Shown in pieces: positions 29,241 through 38,396 of a DNA stretch of 64,000 bases. The notes under the pieces were generated by a model that was not told the DNA's origin, did no database searches, and saw only the letters and a list, made by a program, of their open reading frames with translations. The translations under genes were made by a program, and so were the position numbers. The stretch is from Tritrichomonas musculus (Eukaryota > Parabasalia > Tritrichomonadida > Tritrichomonadidae): contig JAPFFF010000023.1 of the NCBI GenBank assembly GCA_039105265.1, positions 2,170,001-2,234,000 on the forward strand, given 5' to 3'. Within the stretch, counting starts at the first letter, position 1; each line of letters begins with the position of its first letter.

Positions 29241-31469
29241 ATGTATCAAAATCCTGACAAATATGATTCAACACTACAAAATCTTATAAGGAAAGTTTAT
29301 AATGCGTCTCCATTATTTCAGCAAAGAATCAATCAATTGAAATTTGAACTAACTCATTATTCAGATTTATGCAAGAAGGAAGAAAAACTAAATCAAAAAA
29401 AAGCAGATCAAATTAAATTACTCCAAAATGGATTTGAAAGATGCCGCCAAGTGAGAGAAACTCACGAAAATTCTGTTCAACAATATTTAACAGTTAAATC
29501 TAAATTAAAAGATGCTGTTTATAAAGAAGCAATACTTGCAATTAAAAATGGGAAAAATCCTTTAATATATTCAAAATTAAATGCTCAAGATAAAACAATG
29601 CTAGTACAAAGTTCAAGAATTAATAGCAGATTGATTTTATTGAAAGCAAATATGATGAAAGAATTCGACCAACTTTGCGAACTACAACAAAACGTTTATT
29701 GCTTGGATGAAATATCCAATACAAATAACATTAATTTCCTCTTAAATAATAATTTTAATGATTTTCCAGAAAAGAGTTCAGAATTTTTTGCAACTCAATT
29801 ATTATATAAAAAAAATGATTCAGAACAAAAAACTTCACAATACATTTTAGATCATTTTCAAGCACAGTATCAACCACAATCACAAAATATACCACAAAAA
29901 CCTATAACACAGATATCAAAATCAATTTCATCAAAAATAAACCAAATTAAATCAAACAATTTAATTCCGCTATATTTTGCTTCTTTTAAGCCTCAACAAC
30001 TTCAAAAAGAAACGAGAAATATTAAATTCAACTCTTTTTTATCAAAAGTTGCCTCAAATTTTGATAAAATTATTGGATCTGACCAAGAGTTGAAAGAAAA
30101 AATATATTTACTTTTCCAAGAAATTAGTACTCTCTATCAAAAACGACATGAAATACTTAGCAATTTTTATCAGTCAAAACAAGAATTTACTCCAGTTAAA
30201 ATTTTGTCATGCATTAACATATTGATTAATAGTTCTGAATCATTAAGGAAAACACAAACTTTGATTGAAACGTTAAATGCACTTATAACAACAAATGGCA
30301 CAATCCCACGTTCCATTTGGTCAAATGAGCATCAAATTCGTTTTAAAATGAATCAACTTCTTAATTCTATTGACAATATTACGAATTTACTCTCAAAAAC
30401 ACAAAAATACGCTAAACTCGATAAATTTGGATATCAAGAAATAAGAGAACAATATGTCATTGAAGAAGTATCTCAAACACAAATTGATCAATGCAAAGAT
30501 CTTATTTCGGAACTCCAAGTTGCTTTTACAAACTTAGAAAAAGAAAAAATTGCATCATTAGAAGAAATAGATGATACTATTAAACTAGTTACACAAATTA
30601 AACAGAATAAAAAAGATGATGAAGACGATGACATTTTTTTGAACAAACATGACAAAGAATTTAATCCGAGCATGACAGACTTATCTCATATAGAAGACGA
30701 ACATCTTCCAGAAATTTTACAAGCTCGCGCTTCCTTATTAGATAAACAGAATGCAGAACTTCAAAAACTAATGGAAATAATTAAGACAATTCCAGATGAA
30801 CTTAAAGAAGTGAGTTTTGATCGAGAAGATCTTGATTTCAAATTTAAACCACCACCTACTATTCAACTTCCTCCTGTAACAAGTTATGAAGAAGATGAAT
30901 CTACTCATTCCTCACAAATATTTTCTGTATCATCTTCCACAGATGATATTAGCGAAAGGAATGCTAAATGTATTGAAGAAATTAAAGCTAAGAATTATGG
31001 TCATGTACCTATGTATTCATTTGATGATCAAAATAACCTCGAATCAACTGCTAACGACAATGATGCTATTTCAATAACATCTAAACAAAATTTGAAAGTT
31101 GTTAGAAATGAAAGACTTGAATCAATTTTTGCATCACTTCAACCAAAAAGTAATCCTTTTCACAGCTCAAGCCGCTATCATGTACTCCTAGAAAAAAAGA
31201 ATCATCTTATTGCACATATAGAAGACTTATCTAACAAATTAGATTACGTTAAAAAGCTCGAGTCAGAAATAGAAAATATGGAAAGGCCAATAAAGAATTT
31301 TCCAATTTTCAAAGGAAACAATATGAAAAATTTAAATAGAAATAAAAAGATAATAGATGATCTTAGAGAACAAATCGAAGAAAAAGAAAATTCTGACGAA
31401 TATAAACAATATAAAAGTATCTGCGATTCTATTGAAGTTGCCCGAAAAGAATTTGAAGAATTAGAATAG
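29241..31469 (+). CDS. Large coiled-coil protein, unknown
   Basis: 742 residues, ATG start. Coiled-coil stretches at about 15-110, 285-360, 390-450, 485-515 and 640-742, separated by Gln/Ser-rich and acidic linkers (for example the NKKDDEDDDIF segment and the 'SEISERNAK' area). No catalytic, membrane or nucleic-acid-binding motif. The overall layout suggests a structural or tethering protein, but this is an inference. It is divergently paired with the TAF4-like gene. Confidence 0.85.
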   Translation: MYQNPDKYDSTLQNLIRKVYNASPLFQQRINQLKFELTHYSDLCKKEEKLNQKKADQIKLLQNGFERCRQVRETHENSVQQYLTVKSKLKDAVYKEAILAIKNGKNPLIYSKLNAQDKTMLVQSSRINSRLILLKANMMKEFDQLCELQQNVYCLDEISNTNNINFLLNNNFNDFPEKSSEFFATQLLYKKNDSEQKTSQYILDHFQAQYQPQSQNIPQKPITQISKSISSKINQIKSNNLIPLYFASFKPQQLQKETRNIKFNSFLSKVASNFDKIIGSDQELKEKIYLLFQEISTLYQKRHEILSNFYQSKQEFTPVKILSCINILINSSESLRKTQTLIETLNALITTNGTIPRSIWSNEHQIRFKMNQLLNSIDNITNLLSKTQKYAKLDKFGYQEIREQYVIEEVSQTQIDQCKDLISELQVAFTNLEKEKIASLEEIDDTIKLVTQIKQNKKDDEDDDIFLNKHDKEFNPSMTDLSHIEDEHLPEILQARASLLDKQNAELQKLMEIIKTIPDELKEVSFDREDLDFKFKPPPTIQLPPVTSYEEDESTHSSQIFSVSSSTDDISERNAKCIEEIKAKNYGHVPMYSFDDQNNLESTANDNDAISITSKQNLKVVRNERLESIFASLQPKSNPFHSSSRYHVLLEKKNHLIAHIEDLSNKLDYVKKLESEIENMERPIKNFPIFKGNNMKNLNRNKKIIDDLREQIEEKENSDEYKQYKSICDSIEVARKEFEELE

Positions 31470-31897
31470 ATGGAATTCTATTATAATTATCATCATCATT
31501 ATAGATAATGAAATTAGCTAAATACAATTATATTATTGTTATAACCATATTAAATTAAATTGATATTAATGTTATTTTACCAATTCGTTTCAGTTTTTAT
31601 AGAACATACATATTAATGTTAACTATTTTACCTACATAAAAAAAAAGATTATTTTTTCCATAAGCAAAAAAAATCATTTTATTTATTTAGCATATTAAAT
31701 TTCCAGACATGTTTACAGATTAAATTTTTCATATTAATTATATTTAATCAACAGCAAATAATAAAAGATAATATAACTATTTTGAAGAAAAAATGCTTTG
31801 CTAAAATAAAAATATATCATATGATAGAAGTTTATAATAAGAATATATTATATTATATATAAATTATATTGAACAATAAAAACTCGCTTTTTTTGAT
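31470..31897. other. Convergent intergenic region
   Basis: 428 bases, AT-rich, between the convergent ends of the coiled-coil and MATE genes. Likely to contain both 3' ends. No hairpin terminator expected or seen. Confidence 0.45.
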
Positions 31898-33406
31898 CTA
31901 TAATAATAATTGCTCATCACTTTCTTTGCACCCATCTAATGGCTCTTTGATAAGACGGAAAATATCTGGCGCAATGAAGAAAGAGCAGACAACTGATGCG
32001 AAAACATCAGAAATGGTATAAGTCCACATGATTCTATCTGGATTCTTTTTATCTGTGAAATATAAAATTGTAGAAAAAAGAGGAATAGGTAATAATGCTG
32101 TAACAACAGCTAAAACAGATGATCTGACCATTTTTTGCATTCCTTGAAGGAGAGCTGGCACAGTATATTGAATTGGAAATAGCGCTGCAGCGTAAAACAC
32201 CTTTGGAATGAGCAAATTACACCATTTTAAAAAGTCGCGATCTTTACTCCAAATTGACGAAAATTTTTCTGTAAACATAATTACAGCTAATGAGTAAACA
32301 ACTGAAATAAGAATTGTTATCCAATTTGCATGCATAAAGAGTTTTAACATTCGATTGTATCTTCTTGAGCCAAAAGCATATGAGGCAGCTGGCATCAATC
32401 CTATCGCAAAAGCATCATTAGAACCACCGACAAACTGATATAATTTTTCTATAACACCCCATACTTTTATAATAGTATCATATTCACCAATGGATAATGC
32501 AGATAGATTTAAATATTTTTGAACCATAACTTCTGGTAATGTGTAGGAATAATTTGAAATCAATGATGCTATTCCAATTTTTAAAGCTTCACGAGTTTGT
32601 GAGGAAAATTTGTTGAAAAACATTCGAAAGCTTGGTTTTAAAGTAAATTTTCCACAAAAAATAAGAACAAATAAAAAAATCCCAACAACTCCTTGTGATA
32701 CAATAGTTGCAAGTGAAGCTCCCCAAATTCCAAATTTTAATCTAACTAAAAAAAGTGGACAAAAGACAACCATGTTTAGAAGCAATGAAACAATCTGTGT
32801 AGCGCCAAATATAATCGAATGTCCTTCTGATTGAATCAGTCCACATGATGTCATGTATAAAAATGAGAAAAATGAGCCAAAAGTTGTTGGAATAAGATAC
32901 TTCATGCATAAATATGAAATCTCCTTACTAGATCCAAACCATTCAATTAAAGGACGAGATATAGGTAATATTATTGCTGGCGTTAATAAAGATAAAATAA
33001 ATGAAAATCGTATAAAATCAACATATAATTGTGAGCATTCAGCGACATTAGATTTTTCTCCAAATAAATAAGATACACGAATATCCAAAGACGTCATCAA
33101 ATAATCAGCAAAGCCAAGAGTAATGAAATCAACAACATAAACAGCTCCAAATACTTCTAATCCTATATCACCAATTGTTTTCGATACCCAATAAAGATTT
33201 ACAACACCATAAAGCGCTTGAACAGTCTGTGATGCTAATGGTCCAATTGATAAAGCTAATAAAGTAAACAAAGGACTTCGGCGCCCTAATCTTTTTTCTT
33301 CACCTTCTATATCAATTTGCTTTTCTTGCTTGTTTCGAATTGCAGAATCTTGAGAACTAGAATCTTCAAAATTATTTCTTTTATGATAATAATCATCAAG
33401 ATACAT
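31898..33406 (-). CDS. MATE-family multidrug/toxin efflux transporter
   Basis: 502 residues, ATG at 33,406, with TCATTT (initiator-like) just upstream giving a leader of about 5 nt. An N-terminal charged tail (1-45) is followed by about 12 membrane helices. Family marks include PLFTLLALSIGPLASQTVQALYGVVNLYWVSK in the first helix pair, then the second-half repeat with AIGLMPAASYAFGSRRYNRM. MATE carriers exchange cations (Na+ or H+) for organic drugs. Likely located in plasma or vesicle membrane. The two inverted halves typical of the family are both present; no truncation. Confidence 0.9.
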   Translation of the reverse strand: MYLDDYYHKRNNFEDSSSQDSAIRNKQEKQIDIEGEEKRLGRRSPLFTLLALSIGPLASQTVQALYGVVNLYWVSKTIGDIGLEVFGAVYVVDFITLGFADYLMTSLDIRVSYLFGEKSNVAECSQLYVDFIRFSFILSLLTPAIILPISRPLIEWFGSSKEISYLCMKYLIPTTFGSFFSFLYMTSCGLIQSEGHSIIFGATQIVSLLLNMVVFCPLFLVRLKFGIWGASLATIVSQGVVGIFLFVLIFCGKFTLKPSFRMFFNKFSSQTREALKIGIASLISNYSYTLPEVMVQKYLNLSALSIGEYDTIIKVWGVIEKLYQFVGGSNDAFAIGLMPAASYAFGSRRYNRMLKLFMHANWITILISVVYSLAVIMFTEKFSSIWSKDRDFLKWCNLLIPKVFYAAALFPIQYTVPALLQGMQKMVRSSVLAVVTALLPIPLFSTILYFTDKKNPDRIMWTYTISDVFASVVCSFFIAPDIFRLIKEPLDGCKESDEQLLL

Positions 33407-33767
33407 TAAATGAACTTTTTAAATTGAATTATTTTAGTGGATAAAATTTTGAATAGTTTTTAAACTTTTTCAAATATTTATATAAAAAAGTATAAAATTT
33501 TTTTATGCTATTAATAAATAAAACAAATAAATGCTTTAACATTTTCATGCTTTCTAATATAGTCGTTAAAAACTTTTCAATAACTTTAGAAAAAGTTCTT
33601 GTTTTTTCTAAATATAAATATTGAAATTAAAAAGTAATATATATATGAATATATATAAATTAATGGAATTACATTAGATGTTGAATATACCTTTGAAAAA
33701 TAAACAAGTATTTTGATTATTTTTTTTATTGGTGAAAAGTAAATGTGAAGTAAAATAGAAAATCAAA
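33407..33767. promoter_or_regulatory. Divergent promoter region (MATE / AKR)
   Basis: 361 bases between divergent genes. The MATE side has an initiator-like TCATTT (complement of 33,408-33,413). On the AKR side no clear initiator is seen. Confidence 0.45.
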
Positions 33768-34691
33768 ATGGAAGATATTCCGCGAATAGCTCTTGGTACA
33801 TGGAAATCACCAACTACTGCAGTTACAGAATCAGTTCGATATGCTATTGAAGAAGCAGGCTATAGGCATATAGATTGCGCAAAATTATACAATAATGAAA
33901 AAGAAATTGGCGTCGCACTTAATGATTTATTAACTCGAGGAGTTGTAAAACGTGAAGAAATTTGGGTTACATCAAAATTGTGGAACACAGATCATTCACC
34001 TGATCTTGTTGAATCTGCTTGCCGTCAAACATTAGCCGACTTACAACTTGAATACCTTGACTTATATTTAATGCACTGGCCGATAAGCTTTCCACATGTC
34101 GATGAGTTTTGGCCATTCGCTGATTCTACTAAGAAAAAGGTTCTATTAGTTGACATCCCAATTATTGAAACTTGGAAAGCAATGGAGAAACTTGTCGAGA
34201 AAAAATTGGTTAAACGCATAGGAGTTTCTAATTTTACAATTGCTTTATTAGAAAAATTTTTAGCATCTGATATTAAAATTCATCCTTATGCAAATCAAGT
34301 CGAACAGCACCTCTTCTTACAACAAGAAGCTCTTATTGAGTTTTGCGAGAAGAACAATATCATCGTTGAAGGATATCGTACTTTAGGTGGTCCCATGGAT
34401 TCAAGAAAGCCAAGCAATCCTGTTGTTCTTGATAATCAAGCACTCAATGAAATAGCCAAAGAAACCGGCAAAACCCCTGCTCAGGTTGAATTAAAATTCT
34501 TATTATCACTTGCTAAAAATAATGTTGTCTTAGCCAAAAGCGATCATCATGAGCGAATCAAATCAAACATTGAACTTGATTTCGAACTAAATGATGATCA
34601 AATACAAAGATTAAAGTCACAAAATAGATGCATCAGACTTTGCGAAGTTGTTGATCGATATGGCGTTACCGTTTTTTGTGATCATTGGTAA
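33768..34691 (+). CDS. Aldo-keto reductase
   Basis: 307 residues, ATG start, complete single-domain AKR. The catalytic tetrad is visible in order: Asp 36 and Tyr 41 in RHIDCAKLYNN, Lys 70 in TSKLWN, His 103 in LMHWPISFP. The substrate/cofactor loop GVSNFT is also present, and LLSLAKNNVVLAKSDHHERIKSN matches the NADP-binding C-terminal region. AKRs are NAD(P)H-dependent reductases of aldehydes and ketones; the actual substrate is unknown. Cytosolic by lack of targeting signal. Well conserved and of normal length. Confidence 0.95.
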   Translation: MEDIPRIALGTWKSPTTAVTESVRYAIEEAGYRHIDCAKLYNNEKEIGVALNDLLTRGVVKREEIWVTSKLWNTDHSPDLVESACRQTLADLQLEYLDLYLMHWPISFPHVDEFWPFADSTKKKVLLVDIPIIETWKAMEKLVEKKLVKRIGVSNFTIALLEKFLASDIKIHPYANQVEQHLFLQQEALIEFCEKNNIIVEGYRTLGGPMDSRKPSNPVVLDNQALNEIAKETGKTPAQVELKFLLSLAKNNVVLAKSDHHERIKSNIELDFELNDDQIQRLKSQNRCIRLCEVVDRYGVTVFCDHW

Positions 34692-34844
34692 ATAAATTTG
34701 GGCAATTTCTTATTATTTAATGATTTTTTTTTTTTTTGAAACTATGCTATTGAAATTATAAATTTTTATTTACAAATATCAAAACAAACAAACAAAAAAA
34801 ATAGTATATCGCGATTTTTTATAAAATATAATAAACAAAAATAG

Positions 34845-37433
34845 TTATATCCCAAATTCACCTCCCTTTTGAAGGACAGAAATAATTGAATTTTCGTATT
34901 GAGCCAATTCTCCTTTTGGATCATTTAATCTTCTAAAAATAGCTAAAGGATTTGCGTCTGTAAAAGTTTTATAAGTACTTTTTTGTTTTACAAGTGAGTT
35001 TAATGCTGTTAAAATTAATTTGGAAACATCAGGATTTTCAGCACATCGCGATAACAAAGAGAAAAAATGCTTAACCAAATCTGAAAAATAAGGACTATCA
35101 GTATATTGTGCTAAATTTATAATCCCTTGTGTCGCTAACTGCAAATCATCGAAATCTGTAACTTTTTGCGTTTGTATAGCTACATAATCAGCTATTTTAG
35201 ATTTACTAAATAAAGAGGCTACTTGAGCGTTTAAACAAGTTATTTTGATAACAAAACAGATAATTAAAAATACTTCTGGTTGGTTGGCCTTAATCAAATG
35301 AGTTAAATATATGTATGTTTCTGTAAGATAAACAAATTCCCGTTTTGCATTATTGTTTTCTAATAATACTAAAAATAAATTTAAAAACGTTTTAGGTTTA
35401 TCTGTAAGTAGCCATTTCTTTGCCGTAGAGATGAAAACCGGACAAACTGGACCAGGCCTTGCAGCAATATTGCAAAGAAGCAAAATAGCTTCTTCGCTCT
35501 CATACAAAGAAGCTGCTTGCAACAAAGAAATGCAAATTTCGTTTAAAGGACCATTTTGAGCTCCCTCAGCAAATCTTCTGATGTATTCAAAGCTTAACAT
35601 TCTTAGTTTTTCTGATTTGGAAAGCATATGCTTTTTTAAAACTGCATCTAAAGTAAAATATTCCGCTTTTCCATTTGGATCATTAAAATTGACTTCATAA
35701 GCAGCGATCACATTCTGTATATTGTTTGAATGCGCATATGAGAAAGTAAATTTGGGCTCATAAACATTGAAAAGAAAAATTGCTTTGAGCATAATTTCAC
35801 CTCCAGGACGGTTAACAAAATCGATCACTTTTGATTGAAAAAAAATTAAGATTTTTACCTGAAAAATTTGAATAGATATCATAATTTTGTATAGTAGAAT
35901 AACGGCTTTCATTGAACTTTTTTCTGTTTGAATAGAAAAATTCATTAATTGCTGAACTAAATGAACATCTATTGCTTGAGGACAAAAATCTACTACATAT
36001 AAAAGCAAATCCATTGTATTATCACTAACGTAATCTGACAAATTTGTAACATATGTTATTAAATTTAATATATCATGATTTTGAGCAAATTTAATTGTTA
36101 ACGAGTACACTTGCTGATGCATTTCAGGAGGCGCTTTATTGAGTAACTCAAGAAATGGCGGCCATAAAGATTTGATTTGTGGTAAAGTGTTATCATCTAT
36201 ATGATTATTAAAAAACTCTAAAACAAATTGTGGCGTTTTTTCGTTTAGTGTCTGTAAATACGCCAAAGCCTTCTTTTCTATCATTGTATTTTTCTCTAAT
36301 TCATTAGGCTGGAGAAGGTTAATTGGAAGAGAATCACGATGACGACTAGATCTTTGACCTTGTGACGGTGAAACAGTCATTAATTTAGGAGAAGATGAAA
36401 CAATTGAGAACACCGAAGGTCTTGATGGCGATGGGATCGGAATAGTAGTGTTTGGTGTAGGAATAGAATTAATACAATATTGCCCTTCTTCGCGTAAATA
36501 TTGATTAATCTTATCAATAAAATTTTGACGATTATTTCCTGGAAATTGAACTTCACCTGATTTAAATAATTGAGCTATCTTATCAAATGATGGCCGTTCT
36601 TTTGGATCTTGCGCCCAGCACAACTCAATTATTAATTTCAATTTACTCGGAGTTGTATCTGGAATTTCTGGTCTTTTTTTCTGAAATACAACAGAATATA
36701 TAACTTGAGGTGTTTCTAATCCATAAAAAGGAACTTCTTTTGTTAACATTTCCCAAAGCATCATACCAAAAGAATAAACATCAACTTCTTTATTGTAATG
36801 CCCACCTTGAAAAAATTCAGGGGCCATATAATTAGGTGTTCCTGCTGATTCCATTGTCATTGTATTTTGTGATTCTGCTTTTCTCGTAGACCCAAAATCG
36901 CATATAATCGGAATATTATTGTTCGTTAGAAGTATATTTTGAGTTTTTAAATCACGATGAAATGCGTTAAGAGAATGAAGATAAGTCATTCCTGATGCTA
37001 TGCCATATGCAATAACTGTTAATTCTGTACCCGTTAAGTCATGCTCGTTTGTATCTCTATGTAAATGATCATATAATGATCCGTTTGGTATATATTTTGT
37101 AACAATACAGAATGGTTCAGTATCAGTATATCCTATAAATGGCAAAAGATATGGATGCTTGACTTTTGAAAGAACATCCACTTCTCGGCGATATAATTCT
37201 TCACTCCTTGCGTCAGATTTAATAATAATAAGTTTTTTAATCGCAACTTTTTCTTGAGTTGGTTTATAAATGCCTTCAAAAACTTCACCATAAGCACCAC
37301 TACCGATTAATCGTAATGTTTCAAGGTCCTCATGCTTAATTTTATAATCAACAATTCTTTCCTGAACAATTGGAGATTGAGTTTGAAAATGCGCAGACCC
37401 AGTCGGACGCGGAGGCGGGTAAAAATGTTTCAT
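34845..37433 (-). CDS. TKL-type protein kinase with helical (HEAT/ARM-like) C-terminal region
   Basis: 862 residues from the ATG at 37,433. A canonical kinase domain lies at about 35-300: GSGAYGEVFEG (44-54), VAIK with Lys 66, HRDLKTQN with Asp 161, DFGS (179-182), GTPNYMAPE (198-206). All catalytic residues are intact, so it should be active; composition is TKL-like. A Ser/Pro linker (about 320-375) leads to about 470 residues of repeated amphipathic helices resembling an armadillo/HEAT array. Such TKL-plus-helical-repeat proteins are expanded in trichomonads. Cytosolic signalling role inferred; substrate unknown. Confidence 0.92.
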   Translation of the reverse strand: MKHFYPPPRPTGSAHFQTQSPIVQERIVDYKIKHEDLETLRLIGSGAYGEVFEGIYKPTQEKVAIKKLIIIKSDARSEELYRREVDVLSKVKHPYLLPFIGYTDTEPFCIVTKYIPNGSLYDHLHRDTNEHDLTGTELTVIAYGIASGMTYLHSLNAFHRDLKTQNILLTNNNIPIICDFGSTRKAESQNTMTMESAGTPNYMAPEFFQGGHYNKEVDVYSFGMMLWEMLTKEVPFYGLETPQVIYSVVFQKKRPEIPDTTPSKLKLIIELCWAQDPKERPSFDKIAQLFKSGEVQFPGNNRQNFIDKINQYLREEGQYCINSIPTPNTTIPIPSPSRPSVFSIVSSSPKLMTVSPSQGQRSSRHRDSLPINLLQPNELEKNTMIEKKALAYLQTLNEKTPQFVLEFFNNHIDDNTLPQIKSLWPPFLELLNKAPPEMHQQVYSLTIKFAQNHDILNLITYVTNLSDYVSDNTMDLLLYVVDFCPQAIDVHLVQQLMNFSIQTEKSSMKAVILLYKIMISIQIFQVKILIFFQSKVIDFVNRPGGEIMLKAIFLFNVYEPKFTFSYAHSNNIQNVIAAYEVNFNDPNGKAEYFTLDAVLKKHMLSKSEKLRMLSFEYIRRFAEGAQNGPLNEICISLLQAASLYESEEAILLLCNIAARPGPVCPVFISTAKKWLLTDKPKTFLNLFLVLLENNNAKREFVYLTETYIYLTHLIKANQPEVFLIICFVIKITCLNAQVASLFSKSKIADYVAIQTQKVTDFDDLQLATQGIINLAQYTDSPYFSDLVKHFFSLLSRCAENPDVSKLILTALNSLVKQKSTYKTFTDANPLAIFRRLNDPKGELAQYENSIISVLQKGGEFGI

Positions 37434-38396
37434 TTTATATTAATATATAAAGTTTCAAGGTATGATTTTTTCTCTTTTTAAGAACATATTTGGCCTCTCA
37501 AATTTTTATCAAAACAAAATAGTATAAATATTTATATAATTTAACAAAATATCAGAAAATAATCCCAATTAATATAAAAAATTTTATTAAAAATTTTACC
37601 CGAAAAGTGACATTTTTTTAAAAAACTCAAATATCTGAAAAGATAATCTTAAAAAAACTAATATTAATTATTATTAATTCATATAATATGAATATAAATT
37701 GAATAATAGGTTAATAAATAACAAAAAAAGAAAATTGACCGAATAAAATAATAATTTTTTTCATCATGATAATTAACGAACAACAAACAATGAATCAATT
37801 TATACAACTAATTTATTCGACTGGATCAACTCAAATAATAAAAAAAAAACGATTCTTATCGCCAGCCGCGGGGTATCGACTCTGCTTTGCTTCGCTCAGC
37901 CTCGCTCGACGCCGCTAGGCGGTATGTAGTCTCCGTAAAAATTATGTAAAAATACAAAAAGATTTGTTTTTTCAATTATTTTATTTAGATTATTTTTTCT
38001 GAATGATTTTCACTTTTTGAAGGTTCTTCGGAAAAGACTAACCTTACTTTAGTTGATCCATTCGACTACGATAAGGGAGTAAAAGGAAACATAATATGAT
38101 GATTCTTTTATAATTACCTATTTTTTCAATACTTTACAAAACAGCCAACAAAAAGCAACCTGAGATTTTTATTAATTTTTTATTACAACTTTATAATACC
38201 TGTAAAAAATAAGAAATCGAGAAAAGTAATAACAATAACAATAATAATAATAAAAAAACAAAATAATCTAATATAATAATATATTACTATTACAATAAAA
38301 AAACAAAAACAAGTTAGCTACAAATAAATAAAAAACACGCATACAAATAAAATAATAGGTACACAAAAGTGAAACTGAATTCCGCATTGAAAATGA
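37434..38396. other. AT-rich intergenic region with a GC-rich island
   Basis: 963 bases. It is AT-rich apart from the GC-rich island at 37,861-37,935, listed separately. No gene was recognised and no tRNA cloverleaf could be drawn. Confidence 0.5.
37861..37935. repeat. GC-rich island, unexplained
   Basis: About 75 bases with GC far above the surroundings, including GCCGCGGGG, CTTCGCTCAGCCTCGCTCGAC and a CCGC-CTA-GCGG mini-hairpin (minus-strand reading). It shares the words CTTCGCT and CGCTCGA, in the same order, with the GC block at 9,686-9,703, and contains TAGTCTC, the reverse complement of GAGACTA found there. Nature unknown. Confidence 0.6.

Noticed and set aside
37861-37935. Possible tRNA or structured RNA gene in the GC-rich island
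   Set aside because: No T-loop consensus or cloverleaf could be drawn by eye; kept only as an unexplained GC-rich island.
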